Part shown: in pieces, positions 36,367 to 45,813 of the stretch
Layout of the letters: every line of letters starts with the position of its first letter
Numbering within the stretch: position 1 is the stretch's first letter
DNA from: Crocinitomicaceae bacterium
GTDB taxonomy: Bacteria; Bacteroidota; Bacteroidia; Flavobacteriales_D; Crocinitomicaceae
Direction of reading: 5' to 3'
Assembly: GCA_016708105.1 (NCBI GenBank)
Contig: JADJGJ010000001.1
Location: 1,798,001-1,862,000 of the forward strand
DNA: 64,000 bases
The notes under the pieces: model-generated
Databases searched by the model: none
Told to the model about the DNA's origin: nothing
What the model saw: the letters and a program-made list of their open reading frames with translations, nothing else
Program-made: the position numbers and the translations under genes

Positions 36367-36897
36367 TCAAAGATTTTTGACATAAAAGTCAAACAAACAA
36401 GGTGTCAATAACCGAGCAGCTTTGTCAGGATACAATTTTTCAAAACCAATGGTATGAGTGATTTTATACCCCAGAGAAGTATACCAATGATGTAATTTAG
36501 TTTTGATTGGAATTTCAAATGACGCCGGCCTGAGAATTTCAATTTTCATGCTGAGTGCCCCGGCTTGTATTGCTTTGCGCTCGGCTTCAGCAATCAGTAC
36601 CCGGCCAATGCCATGCCCTGACAAATCAAACCTTACGCCAAAGGTTCCAAAAGAAAAAATATCCTTATCAATTCTGTAAACTCTTAATCCACCCGCTGTA
36701 TGCCCATTGTATGTTGCTACCATGAATTGATCATGCTGAATGAATTTTTCAAAATCATCACGTGATATTCTGATATAATCAGCGCCCCACATTAAATCTT
36801 CAGTTTCAGCATAAGCTTTTATCAAGATAGAATACAGTTCATCTTTTTCAATTGAATCAGATGACAGTAATTTTGCAGAAAAAACTTGAATGCTCAC
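36367..36897 (-). CDS. GNAT family N-acetyltransferase
   Basis: A 176-residue acetyl-CoA-dependent N-acetyltransferase fold. Motif A is seen in FGVRFDLSGHGIGRVLIAEA, where the Gly-x-Gly loop holds the CoA pyrophosphate, and the late LHHWYTSLGYKIT segment is the usual C-terminal helix-strand. The substrate is unknown. The start codon is GTG at 36897. It lies 12 bases after the NADH dehydrogenase gene on the same strand, so the two are likely one transcript, though no functional link is evident. Confidence 0.8.
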   Translation of the reverse strand: MSIQVFSAKLLSSDSIEKDELYSILIKAYAETEDLMWGADYIRISRDDFEKFIQHDQFMVATYNGHTAGGLRVYRIDKDIFSFGTFGVRFDLSGHGIGRVLIAEAERKAIQAGALSMKIEILRPASFEIPIKTKLHHWYTSLGYKITHTIGFEKLYPDKAARLLTPCLFDFYVKNL

Positions 36898-36909
36898 GAA
36901 GAAAAATTA

Positions 36910-38241
36910 TTATTTGGTCATTTGAGTAGCTTCAAATTCTTTGCGTCTTTTTCTCTTTTCTTCTTGTAAGTCAAATTGTGTAATGATTAAGCGCAAACCT
37001 CTATCAGAGTTGAAATAATTGCGCACCCAGTTAAAGGTGGTGATAATTTTATTTCTGAATCCAACTAGTGACATTAGGTGAACTACCATCCAGATAAACC
37101 AAGCAAATGCACCACCTAGTTTGAGTTTACCCATTTCAACCAAAGCTTTATTTTTACCTACCGTTGCCATAGCGCCTTTGTCTTTGTATTTAAAGGATTG
37201 CATCGGTTTGTTATAGACAATTTTATTGAGCAAATTTTTTCCGCACAACTTACCTTGTTGCATGGCCACCGGCGCTACTTGCGGATGTCCGTTAGGATAA
37301 TCAGTTTGAATCATGCAGGCACAGTCACCTATTGCAAATACATTTTCCATACCTTTTACTTGATTGAATTCATCAACCAAAATTCGTTCACCTTTGTTGA
37401 TAGATTCTTTAGGAAGGCCTTCAACGGGATTTCCTGTAACACCGGCTGTCCATATCAGTGTGCGTGCAATGATATCTTGACCGGTATTTGTTTGAACGTA
37501 GTCACCAAAAAAATCAAGTACGCGTGTTTTCAATACCACTGTCACTCCAAGTTTTTCAAGATATCGCTTTGCCTTTTCAGATGATTTTTGCGAGAGCATA
37601 GGCAAAACGCGATCACCGCTTTGAACCAGATAGATATTCATTTTTGATAGATCAAGTTCAGGATAATCCTTTGGAAAAACAGAGCGTTTGAGTTCACCTA
37701 AAGCACCTGCTAATTCAACACCGGTTGGTCCTGCACCTGCAATCACAACATTGAGCATGCCTTGTTTCTTTCTCTCGTTGTTTATGAGTAGTGCATGTTC
37801 AAAATTTTGCAATAACATAGTGCGCAAATCAAGTGACTCAAGAATACTTTTCATTGGCATTGCAGATATAGTCAAGCCTTCATTGCCAAAATAGTTTGTC
37901 TTAGCTCCGGAAGCAATCACCAGATAATCATACTCCAGTGTATCATTACCAAATTCAATAATTTTTTTTTGATGATCAATATTTGTCACCTCTCCTAATC
38001 TGAAATAGATGTTTTTAGATTTATTGAAAATTTTTCTGATAGGATATGCAATGGATTCCGCTTCTAAGGCAGACGTTGCAACTTGATACATCAATGGTTG
38101 AAAAGTGTGGTAATTATTCTTGTCAACAATAACAACCTGAACATCCCTTTTTTTGAACATTTTGGCGAGTTGTATTCCGCCAAAACCGCCACCAATAATG
38201 ACAATACGGGCTTTCTTTTTATCAGGAATTTCTATGAGCAT
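36910..38241 (-). CDS. ndh: Type II NADH:quinone oxidoreductase
   Basis: A 443-residue single-subunit, non-proton-pumping NADH dehydrogenase that passes electrons to menaquinone at the inner membrane. The FAD-binding Rossmann loop GGGFGG (residues 16-21), NYHTFQPLMYQVAT, the NADH-binding IAGAGPTGVELAG and the FAD-site FAIGDCA are all present. Near residue 385 a hydrophobic stretch (FAWFIWMVVHLMSLVGF) with the basic C-terminal tail would provide membrane association. The ATG start is unambiguous. Confidence 0.92.
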   Translation of the reverse strand: MLIEIPDKKKARIVIIGGGFGGIQLAKMFKKRDVQVVIVDKNNYHTFQPLMYQVATSALEAESIAYPIRKIFNKSKNIYFRLGEVTNIDHQKKIIEFGNDTLEYDYLVIASGAKTNYFGNEGLTISAMPMKSILESLDLRTMLLQNFEHALLINNERKKQGMLNVVIAGAGPTGVELAGALGELKRSVFPKDYPELDLSKMNIYLVQSGDRVLPMLSQKSSEKAKRYLEKLGVTVVLKTRVLDFFGDYVQTNTGQDIIARTLIWTAGVTGNPVEGLPKESINKGERILVDEFNQVKGMENVFAIGDCACMIQTDYPNGHPQVAPVAMQQGKLCGKNLLNKIVYNKPMQSFKYKDKGAMATVGKNKALVEMGKLKLGGAFAWFIWMVVHLMSLVGFRNKIITTFNWVRNYFNSDRGLRLIITQFDLQEEKRKRRKEFEATQMTK

Positions 38242-38468
38242 GGGGTAGGAAATTTGAAGTGAAGTTAACGAAAATCATTCACACAAAATATCTTACCGCA
38301 TAAAAGCAATACGTACAACCAAATAACCAAAGAGGAATATTTTTACTTTGAGGATATTCAAGATCATCATTAACTACGAATGCATTTTTCACAATGCAGA
38401 TAATTTTCAAAAATGCACATTCGGATGTGCAATTTAGATGATAGCTGTATTAAATGATTGTATATTAG
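38242..38468. other. Intergenic region without a visible gene
   Basis: This 227-base AT-rich stretch lies between ndh (start) and mnmE (stop), both on the minus strand. I found no open frame with coding character, no tRNA-like fold and no clear terminator. It presumably holds the ndh promoter, but no exact TAnnTTTG is present on the minus strand. Confidence 0.4.
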
Positions 38469-39845
38469 TTATTTCCCGATACAAAATGAACTGAAAATTG
38501 CACCAAGAATTTCGTCACCGGTAATTTCACCTGTGATTTCGCCTAAATAATGGATCGTTTCTCTAATATCTTGCGACAGCAAATCACCTGGAAGATTATC
38601 TTGTAAACCCAATTGAATTCTCTCCAATGATATCAAGCATTTACATAATAATTCATAATGGCGGGCATTGGTCACAATCAATGAGTTTTGGGTATCTGAA
38701 AAATCTCCTGCTGCTTTTAAAATTTGTTGCTTTAAATCGTTCAAGTTTTCTTTTGTTTTAGCAGATATGAAAACACCTGAATCTTTAAGCTTTTTAAAAT
38801 TCTCTTCTGAAGACTCATCTTGTTTATTGAAAACCGGAATCAGCGCTTGATCTGCTGACACAGATTGATTTCTGAATTGTTGAATACGTTCAAGAATTTT
38901 ATCTTCTTTTTCAGTGGTTATATCAAACAGTAAAAGTATGATAGATGATTTGCGAATTTGTTCAAATGATCTTTCAATTCCCAAAATTTCAATTCGGTCA
39001 GATGTCTCTCTAATACCTGCTGTATCAATAAACCTAAACTCTACCCCATCAATCAGCATGACATCTTCAATTACATCACGTGTAGTGCCGGGAATTTCAG
39101 AAACAATTGCTTTATCTTCATTCAACAAGGCATTGAGTAGTGTTGATTTACCTGCATTAGGCGCACCGATGATGGCAACAGGTACTCCATTTTTTATCAC
39201 GTTTCCAATACGAAAGGAATCAGACAATTTCGAAATTCGTTCAATCATGTTTGCCACTAATTGTCTCAATTGCGTTCTGTCTGCAAATTCAACATCTTCC
39301 TGACTGAAATCTAATTCAAGTTCAATGAGCGCGGCAAACTCTAGTAAATTTGCTCTGACATTTTGCAATTCATTGGCAAAGCCACCCCGCATCTGATTCA
39401 TGGCAAGTTTATGTGCAGCCCTAGAATTGGCAGCAATCAAATCAGCGATTGCTTCTGTTTGACTGAGATCCATTTTTTTATGCAGAAATGCTCTCAGCGA
39501 AAATTCTCCCGGACCGGCAGCACGAGCTCCATTACTAATGATTAAGTTCACTAATTCTGTCTGAATATAGCGTGAACCATGGCATGATATTTCAACCAAG
39601 TCTTCACCCGTAAATGAATGTGGACCTTTGAATACGGTCACAACAACTTCATCCAATATTTCAATCTGGTTTTTAATACGACCAAAATGAGCGGTATGTG
39701 AAGCAACCTGAAGTAAATTCTTGCTGAATAGTGACGAGACAATTGAAAGAGCTTTATCACCGGATACCCGAATAAGCGCAATGGCTCCAGCGCCTGCGGG
39801 AGTTGAAATAGCACAAATAGTATCTTCAGTGTTTTGAAAAAACAT
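38469..39845 (-). CDS. mnmE: tRNA modification GTPase MnmE
   Basis: A 458-residue GTPase that, with MnmG, installs carboxymethylaminomethyl groups on the wobble uridine. The N-terminal folate-binding domain starts ICAISTPAGAGAIALIR; the G domain inserted in the helical domain shows the P-loop GAPNAGKST (227-235), IPGTTRD switch I, DTAGIRET and NKQD; and the protein ends in the diagnostic CIGK (catalytic Cys455). Length is standard. A TATCTTTA near-match to the -7 box lies about 30 bases upstream. Confidence 0.96.
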   Translation of the reverse strand: MFFQNTEDTICAISTPAGAGAIALIRVSGDKALSIVSSLFSKNLLQVASHTAHFGRIKNQIEILDEVVVTVFKGPHSFTGEDLVEISCHGSRYIQTELVNLIISNGARAAGPGEFSLRAFLHKKMDLSQTEAIADLIAANSRAAHKLAMNQMRGGFANELQNVRANLLEFAALIELELDFSQEDVEFADRTQLRQLVANMIERISKLSDSFRIGNVIKNGVPVAIIGAPNAGKSTLLNALLNEDKAIVSEIPGTTRDVIEDVMLIDGVEFRFIDTAGIRETSDRIEILGIERSFEQIRKSSIILLLFDITTEKEDKILERIQQFRNQSVSADQALIPVFNKQDESSEENFKKLKDSGVFISAKTKENLNDLKQQILKAAGDFSDTQNSLIVTNARHYELLCKCLISLERIQLGLQDNLPGDLLSQDIRETIHYLGEITGEITGDEILGAIFSSFCIGK

Positions 39846-40017
39846 AAAAACGTTATCCTTATTAAATCAGGGTAAAGATAGGGAATCAGAGCATGTCAAC
39901 CTTGATTCAGCTCATGCAATTCGTTAATAACTTTACAGGTAGAGAAGCGAAAACACATAAATTCAGCGTATTAATAATGATTTCATTCACAATGAGCACG
40001 AATTAGTTTAAAATACA

Positions 40018-40025
40018 TATTTTTG
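40018..40025 (+). promoter_or_regulatory. sucD -7 promoter box
   Basis: TATTTTTG is an exact TAnnTTTG match ending 21 bases before the sucD ATG. No convincing -33 is seen at 19-21 bases upstream. Confidence 0.5.
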
Positions 40026-40046
40026 AAACGCTAAATAACAAATGAT

Positions 40047-40928
40047 ATGTCAGTACTTGTAAATAAAAATTCAAAAGTAATTGTTCAGGGATTCACTGGT
40101 GGAGAGGGAACTTTTCACGCCACGCAAATGATTGAATACGGAACCAACGTTGTAGGAGGTGTAACTCCGGGCAAAGGTGGTACGCAACATTTGGATCGTC
40201 CGGTGTTTGATACGGTTGCAGATGCAGTGGCCAAAACAGGTGCTGATGTTTCTATCATATTTGTTCCGCCGGCTTTTGCTGCAGATGCAATTATGGAAGC
40301 AGCCAATGCAGGCATTAAAGTAATTATTGCAATTACTGAAGGAATTCCGGTTGCTGACATGGTGCGTGCTAAAGAATATATTTCACGTTTCAATTGTAGA
40401 CTTGTTGGGCCAAACTGCCCGGGAGTAATAACTGCGGGTGAAGCGAAAGTTGGAATTATGCCCGGTTTCATTTTCAAAAAAGGAAATATTGGTATTGTAT
40501 CCAAGTCAGGTACATTAACTTATGAAGCGGCAGATCAGGTTGTGAAAGCAGGTATGGGAATCACTACTGCTATTGGTATTGGAGGTGACCCAATTATTGG
40601 AACTACCACTAAGCAAGCTGTTGAGCTTTTGATGAATGATCCTGAAACACATGGTATCATTATGATTGGTGAAATTGGCGGAAATTTAGAAGCCAATGCC
40701 GCTGCTTGGATTAAAGAAAATGGAACAAAACCCGTTGTTGGATTTATTGCAGGGGTTACTGCTCCAAAAGGAAGAACTATGGGACATGCAGGCGCTATTG
40801 TTGGAGGTGAAAATGATACCGCAGAAGCTAAAAAGCGTATTTTGCGTGAGTGCGGAATTCACGTAGTTGATTCACCTGCTGAAATTGGTAAAAAAATGGC
40901 TGAAGTAATGGGAGTAAAAGTTGCTTAA
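40047..40928 (+). CDS. sucD: Succinyl-CoA synthetase alpha subunit
   Basis: A 293-residue subunit of the TCA-cycle enzyme interconverting succinyl-CoA and succinate with nucleoside triphosphate formation. The CoA-binding N-terminus reads VIVQGFTGGEGTFH, followed by GVTPGKGG and GPNCPG; the phospho-accepting His247 lies in MGHAGAIVGG. The beta subunit gene sucC is not in the window, so the two subunits are encoded apart. Own promoter box and a strong terminator make it monocistronic. Confidence 0.96.
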   Translation: MSVLVNKNSKVIVQGFTGGEGTFHATQMIEYGTNVVGGVTPGKGGTQHLDRPVFDTVADAVAKTGADVSIIFVPPAFAADAIMEAANAGIKVIIAITEGIPVADMVRAKEYISRFNCRLVGPNCPGVITAGEAKVGIMPGFIFKKGNIGIVSKSGTLTYEAADQVVKAGMGITTAIGIGGDPIIGTTTKQAVELLMNDPETHGIIMIGEIGGNLEANAAAWIKENGTKPVVGFIAGVTAPKGRTMGHAGAIVGGENDTAEAKKRILRECGIHVVDSPAEIGKKMAEVMGVKVA

Positions 40929-40945
40929 TATAAATTTTAGGTTCA

Positions 40946-40985
40946 AAAAAAAAGTCCTGTCGCTTCTTTGGCAGGATTTTTTTTT
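40946..40985 (+). terminator. sucD intrinsic terminator
   Basis: TCCTGTC (40955-40961) pairs with GGCAGGA (40970-40976) around an 8-base loop, flanked by a long A tract and nine T. It lies 18 bases after the sucD stop. Confidence 0.85.
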
Positions 40986-41017
40986 GACTATACTTGAATG
41001 AATTTAATTCAAATCTG

Positions 41018-41293
41018 ATGCGAAAAATTTTGGTTTTATCCCTGATAAGTCTTTCCCTTTTAAGTTGCAAAGCCGTAATGAAAGGCGCAGCAAAATACTG
41101 GACCAAAAAGCAAATCAAAGAATTTGTTGCCAGTTGTGAAGAGCACGCCGGAAAATTAATGAGTGCAGATAAGGCAACTCACTATTGTGATTGTGCAGTT
41201 GATAAAGTAGCCGAAAAATATCAAAATTTTGATGATTTTAAAAAAGCCGGAATAGTTGAAGTATTGAAAATTGCTAAAGATTGTAAGGAATAA
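41018..41293 (+). CDS. Small Cys-containing lipoprotein
   Basis: A 91-residue lipoprotein with signal MRKILVLSLISLSLLSC (lipobox Cys17). The mature protein has three spaced cysteines, CEEHAG...HYCDCAVDK, and a fourth near the end (KDCKE), a pattern seen in small Bacteroidota helical proteins of unknown role. The ATG at 41018 is preferred over a TTG at 40994: the TTG falls inside a near-match to the -7 box (TATACTTG) and would give a signal peptide with a polar extension. Confidence 0.7.
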   Translation: MRKILVLSLISLSLLSCKAVMKGAAKYWTKKQIKEFVASCEEHAGKLMSADKATHYCDCAVDKVAEKYQNFDDFKKAGIVEVLKIAKDCKE

Positions 41294-41415
41294 TTATGCT
41301 ATTACTGTAACTTTTAAATCTATCCGGTTGTTTTGCTATAAACGGTTTATCTCCCATTATCATCATGCGATTAGCTTCAAGATAATGTCAGGTGGTGGAT
41401 TAAAAAACTGAACCT

Positions 41416-42132
41416 ATGACAAAACTTTGGATACTTTTTTTCACTTTGGCAACATGGTCTGGCTTCTGTCAAGATAAGGTGCATTTAATGAACGGGGAAG
41501 TGCTTCAAGTAAAAGTGATTGAAGTTTCAGACAAGTATATCACCTATCAATATTACATACATGGTGAAGGCAACGGTGCACTGATTAAAATACGAACTGA
41601 AACAGTTACGTTGATTGAATTTGAAAATGGTAACAGAGAGGATCTTTCAAAGTATAAAATAGAAATTGCAGACAAGAAAAAATACTTCCTCTTTGAATTG
41701 AACCCCTTGGATCTCATGTTGCGGGCATACAGTGCAAATTTTGAATTCTATCCAACAAAAAAAAGAAATTTTTCTTTACTTTTTCCTGTTCGAATAGGAT
41801 TTCCAACAGATGATAAAAATTACTACGATAGGTTGAAGTTAGAATTTGGAGCTGGATTAATGCACTATTATTACCGTGGACATATTCTGAACTGTTTTAC
41901 CGGATTTGAAGGAAATTATCGTATTGAAGAAAAAGCTCAGACCACATATCAAGGGCCTACTATCTATACTCAAAGATATTATGGAGTTTGGTACTACACG
42001 AATGGAATGCGTGTAAATCTCACTCGTCTCTTGGGAATGTCTTACGCACTGTCAATTGGGGCTGAATTCAATAAAAACGGAATGAATGAACTTGCAGCAA
42101 AAGCCACGATTTCATTCTTTTTGCGCTTCTAA
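41416..42132 (+). CDS. Hypothetical outer-membrane-like protein
   Basis: A 238-residue exported protein: the signal peptide ends near SGFCQ. The first about 60 mature residues (VHLMNGEVLQVKVIEVSDKY...) resemble a small beta-barrel module found in many Bacteroidota proteins, and the remainder alternates polar and aromatic residues and ends in ISFFLRF, consistent with outer-membrane beta strands. I do not recognise a named family. The short span before the next gene has no terminator. Confidence 0.6.
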   Translation: MTKLWILFFTLATWSGFCQDKVHLMNGEVLQVKVIEVSDKYITYQYYIHGEGNGALIKIRTETVTLIEFENGNREDLSKYKIEIADKKKYFLFELNPLDLMLRAYSANFEFYPTKKRNFSLLFPVRIGFPTDDKNYYDRLKLEFGAGLMHYYYRGHILNCFTGFEGNYRIEEKAQTTYQGPTIYTQRYYGVWYYTNGMRVNLTRLLGMSYALSIGAEFNKNGMNELAAKATISFFLRF

Positions 42133-42307
42133 TTCCGAAGCGATACATGGATCATTGTACCTGGCATAAAATTGCAATTCACTTATTTGATCTGTACTGC
42201 ACTTTATAAAATCCAATTCTGTGGTGCAGCCAATAAGTTGACATATTACACGCTTGAAAAAGTACTTTTTGAATTCGGGTAAGTATCTCTTCAACTATAT
42301 TTGTTTC

Positions 42308-43054
42308 ATGAGAGTACTAATAATTTTCTGCATAATGCTTCCATTCATGAGTGCAGGTCAAATTGTCAATATTGAAAACATGCGTCTGTCAACAAAACAA
42401 GAAGGATGGACAGGTAGCGTTGATCTGAGTTTGAATTTTACCATGAATACGGTGCAACTTTTTCAACTGGGTGATAGATGCAGAATTGCTTATCGCAAAG
42501 GAAAAAATCAAGTGCTTTTATTGACTGATCATTCATTGGTACAAACAAAAGATGTGAGTATTGTCAATCTGGGGTTTGAGCATATTCGCTACAACTATTC
42601 ATTTAAAGATTCAGGTAATGTGATTTTGGAATTTTTTGAGCAGGCTCAGTTCAATAAAATTCAAAAAATTAATTTGCGTTTGCTGGGCGGAACAGGCATC
42701 CGTTTTCATTTGTTAGATAAACAGAATTATCAATTAAATACAGGAACCGGATTTATGGCTGAATATGAAGACATGACAGATTATGGAATTTCTGAAGATA
42801 TTCTTTTTAATTCATACTTTTCTTTTGATGGTCAATTTACAGATCATATTGGATTGAACGTGATCACCTATTTTCAGCCTAAACTGATAGACTTTGGTAA
42901 TTATCGAATTTCATCAGAAACTCAATTGCGCATAATTATCAATAAACATCTTACATTTCGTATGATTTATAATTTAACGCACGATTCCAGAGATATCTTG
43001 GATATCAGAAAAACGAATTACTATTTTCGCAATTCTCTGAGTTTTACGTTTTAG
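42308..43054 (+). CDS. DUF481-like outer-membrane beta-barrel protein
   Basis: A 248-residue exported protein with a short signal peptide (MRVLIIFCIMLPFMSAGQ) and alternating beta strands (WTGSVDLSLNFTMNT, YNYSFKDSGNVILEFFEQAQFN, LRLLGGTGIRF) that end in aromatic SLSFTF. The pattern matches DUF481-type small outer-membrane barrels of unknown substrate. The ATG at 42308 is taken because it starts the signal peptide; a TTG at 42254 would add 18 unrelated residues. A TATATTTG box at 42296-42303 ends only four bases before the ATG, too close to be its promoter in the ordinary way. Confidence 0.65.
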   Translation: MRVLIIFCIMLPFMSAGQIVNIENMRLSTKQEGWTGSVDLSLNFTMNTVQLFQLGDRCRIAYRKGKNQVLLLTDHSLVQTKDVSIVNLGFEHIRYNYSFKDSGNVILEFFEQAQFNKIQKINLRLLGGTGIRFHLLDKQNYQLNTGTGFMAEYEDMTDYGISEDILFNSYFSFDGQFTDHIGLNVITYFQPKLIDFGNYRISSETQLRIIINKHLTFRMIYNLTHDSRDILDIRKTNYYFRNSLSFTF

Positions 43055-43109
43055 ATCAATAAATCATTATTTTAATTTGAAATTCAGTCATTTATACTGA
43101 TTCTCATTT

Positions 43110-43117
43110 TATCTTTG
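43110..43117 (+). promoter_or_regulatory. -7 box upstream of the ATP-grasp gene
   Basis: TATCTTTG matches TAnnTTTG exactly, ending 29 bases before the ATG at 43147. The nearest upstream TTTG is 30 bases away, outside the usual spacing. Confidence 0.5.
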
Positions 43118-43146
43118 CGCCGATTTCGCTGACTTGCAAGGAAAGC

Positions 43147-44052
43147 ATGAAAAAACTAAAAAAATATGATGTAGTTTTGCTGACAGAGGCAAAATACATT
43201 GATCCAAAAACAGTTGATTGGTATACTGATCAGGTTTTGACAGAAGACAGTTTGGTGCTTGACGCGCTTCATCAAAAAGGTATTCATGCAATAAAAAAAG
43301 ATTGGGCAGATCCTGATTTTGACTGGACATCTACACGCTTTGCATTATTCAGAACAACCTGGGATTATTTTCACCGGTTTTCAGAATTTGATGTTTGGTT
43401 GAATCAGGTTCATCATTCTACAAAACTCATCAACTCTTATGATCTGGTGAGATGGAATATGGACAAACACTATCTACATGATCTTGAAAAAAAAGGGATT
43501 CCAATCGTACATTCTTATTTTGTTGAAAAAGGATCAGAGATGACCTTACAGCAATTAATTGATCATACTGGATGGGACCAAAGTGTTATTAAACCGGCTA
43601 TTTCTGGTGCAGGCCGACATACCTATCGTCTTGAACCCGGCAATATTTTTACGCATGAAGAAATCTTCAAAAAACTTATTGAAAATGAATCAATGTTGAT
43701 TCAACCATTTCAAAAAAACATTTCTGAAAAAGGAGAAGTATCACATATTGTTATTGATGGTATTTATACCCATAGCGTATTAAAAAAAGCAGCAGAGGGT
43801 GATTACCGAGTACAAGATGATTGGGGAGGAACCGTTCACCCGTATAAAGCATCAAAAAAAGAAATTGAATTTGCTGAAAATGCAGTGCGTGCCTGCTCAC
43901 CTGTTCCGCTTTATGCCCGTGTTGACGTGATGTGGGATAATGATGATCAACTTGCTTTATGCGAATTGGAATTGGTAGAACCTGAACTTTGGTTCAGAAA
44001 AAATCCAAAGGCAGCTGAATTATTGGCAGATGCAATTGAAAAAAAGATGTAG
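43147..44052 (+). CDS. ATP-grasp domain protein (glutathione synthetase/RimK-like)
   Basis: A 301-residue soluble enzyme of the ATP-grasp superfamily, which forms C-N or peptide-like bonds through acyl phosphates. Visible elements are the ATP-binding VIKPAISGAGRHTY, MLIQPFQ, GEVSHIVIDG, the VQDDWGGTV loop and the metal-binding ARVDVMWDND...CELELVEPELW at the end. The layout resembles the cycloserine-pathway DcsG-type and other small ATP-grasp ligases. No biosynthetic partner is adjacent, so the substrate is unknown. Confidence 0.75.
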   Translation: MKKLKKYDVVLLTEAKYIDPKTVDWYTDQVLTEDSLVLDALHQKGIHAIKKDWADPDFDWTSTRFALFRTTWDYFHRFSEFDVWLNQVHHSTKLINSYDLVRWNMDKHYLHDLEKKGIPIVHSYFVEKGSEMTLQQLIDHTGWDQSVIKPAISGAGRHTYRLEPGNIFTHEEIFKKLIENESMLIQPFQKNISEKGEVSHIVIDGIYTHSVLKKAAEGDYRVQDDWGGTVHPYKASKKEIEFAENAVRACSPVPLYARVDVMWDNDDQLALCELELVEPELWFRKNPKAAELLADAIEKKM

Positions 44053-44097
44053 CTTGCGAACATCACAGAGCCTATTTTTTATTTTGATTAGTTCAAT

Positions 44098-45786
44098 ATG
44101 AATTTACTGACTAGCATTTTAGTAAGCATAATACTCACCTTGAGTTCCGTCATTTCATTTTCTCAGCCATGTGGAAATGACTATGGTAATTCAAGCGATG
44201 AGGCTGACATTATATACCAAATGCGTTATGGTACAATCAGTGATGTTATTGCAGCAATCAACAATGCTAAAAACACCCGAGGTAACAGTCTTGGCTGTCC
44301 ACAGGAAATAATCAATTATGTTTCTGCAGATTTCACTGAACCCACACTTACTGAAATAGAAAATATTTGGAACACGATACACAAACCAGCTATTGAAGCT
44401 ATCCTGATTGATTGTCCGAGAATTGCCCGGTATGAAAGCAATGCAGTATTAGGCGCTTATTACGCAAACCTTGCCGGTTATAGCATTTCGCTTAATTTGC
44501 TTGCACAAGTTGGAGAAATGATGACAGCACAACAATACACTTCATCTACCGTTTCAAGTGTCATCGCGGAGCATGAAGGTATATTTGCTTATATCCATGT
44601 AGGCAGCGGTCATCCTTGTTATCCGGGTGGAGTAGTTGGAAGTTCAGTAGAAGATGTATGTTCAAATGCTCCTTCACTTTGCATCACATATGATTTTGGA
44701 CTATTCAATGCTGAAGAATTTTTAATTGCTGATCAATATCCGGCACTTGATTTTTATGATGGTGGCGCCGCATATGATCATGGCTGGGCAGGCGTACACA
44801 TGATTGAAGCGGCAATACAGCAAGATGATTCTGTGCTAAAAAGTAAATTCAAAAACGCGTCAGTCCTTGCCGGAAAATGGGCAATTAATGAATATCCGGT
44901 AAAAAATCACAATTACACGGCAAAATTAATTTGGCTTCTGGCAGAACTTTATTTGTGGTCAGGTGAGACGATATACAAAGATGCTTTGAATGAAAAATTG
45001 GATAGAAATCTTTTGCCCGGAATACTTTACGACCAAACCAATGATGGTTTTGTAGATGGCACCTCACCGGCAATCTCCTTTTCATCTTTAGTTTCAATTG
45101 CACAAACCCCTGGCAGAATGTGGGATGGGCACAATTCACTTCCATGGTACAATGCTATGAATGCTTGGGCACTTACCGAAGCCTATGTTGCCTTTAGAGA
45201 TCGGGGAGATAATACCAGAGCGGCAGAACTTAAACCATATTTGGTTGCCATGTTAGATAATCTAGCATTGGAAATTTCTTCTTTGGGTGTAATTGATCCA
45301 GCCTATCTTGGTGTTCGTGATCTCGCTTATGCTTTTTTAATTGGTGTTTGGAAAGTTGCCATGTATGAAAACGAGGATCATCCGCAATGGAAAAATGCTT
45401 TGTGGGCAATTTGGAATTCCGGTGCTTTTGACACCTATAACACCAATTCTGTTTGTGTTGGATTGTATTTACTTATCAAAACTAACACTCCTTATGTTCC
45501 ACTTCACGTGCGGGAGGATTTTAATTCAATCCCCAATTTGAGTTTTAACGGAGCAATGGAAATTTATCCCAATCCAGCATCTTCCATTATTGATATAAAA
45601 TTAAGTAACCCTTTCAACAACGAAATAGCCATCAAAATTTACGACAGCCAAGGTAAACTGGTGAAAGAACAAAAGTCTTATTCATATATCACCAGTTTGG
45701 ATATTTCACATCTAACGGCGGGAACGTATACAGTAAAGGCATTTTTTGAAGACGAAACCAGAACAACCAAATTTGTCAAACTATAG
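44098..45786 (+). CDS. T9SS-exported alpha/alpha-toroid (six-hairpin-like) protein
   Basis: A 562-residue secreted protein with a signal peptide (ending ISFSQ) and a C-terminal type IX sorting domain beginning at MEIYPNPASS and ending with the short conserved strand TTKFVKL. The body is rich in helices with repeated aromatic/acidic motifs (YDHGWAGVHMIEAA, KLIWLLAELYLWSGE, SLPWYNAMNAWALTEAYVAF) typical of six-hairpin glycosidase or lyase-like toroids. A polysaccharide-active enzyme is plausible but no family-specific catalytic residues can be named. Secreted across the outer membrane. Confidence 0.7.
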   Translation: MNLLTSILVSIILTLSSVISFSQPCGNDYGNSSDEADIIYQMRYGTISDVIAAINNAKNTRGNSLGCPQEIINYVSADFTEPTLTEIENIWNTIHKPAIEAILIDCPRIARYESNAVLGAYYANLAGYSISLNLLAQVGEMMTAQQYTSSTVSSVIAEHEGIFAYIHVGSGHPCYPGGVVGSSVEDVCSNAPSLCITYDFGLFNAEEFLIADQYPALDFYDGGAAYDHGWAGVHMIEAAIQQDDSVLKSKFKNASVLAGKWAINEYPVKNHNYTAKLIWLLAELYLWSGETIYKDALNEKLDRNLLPGILYDQTNDGFVDGTSPAISFSSLVSIAQTPGRMWDGHNSLPWYNAMNAWALTEAYVAFRDRGDNTRAAELKPYLVAMLDNLALEISSLGVIDPAYLGVRDLAYAFLIGVWKVAMYENEDHPQWKNALWAIWNSGAFDTYNTNSVCVGLYLLIKTNTPYVPLHVREDFNSIPNLSFNGAMEIYPNPASSIIDIKLSNPFNNEIAIKIYDSQGKLVKEQKSYSYITSLDISHLTAGTYTVKAFFEDETRTTKFVKL

Positions 45787-45813
45787 AAAGTACTGATATC
45801 AAAGCACATCAAT

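Noticed and set aside
42296..42303. Promoter box TATATTTG for the DUF481-like gene
   Set aside because: It ends four bases before the ATG, so transcription would start inside the coding region; it may be chance in AT-rich DNA.
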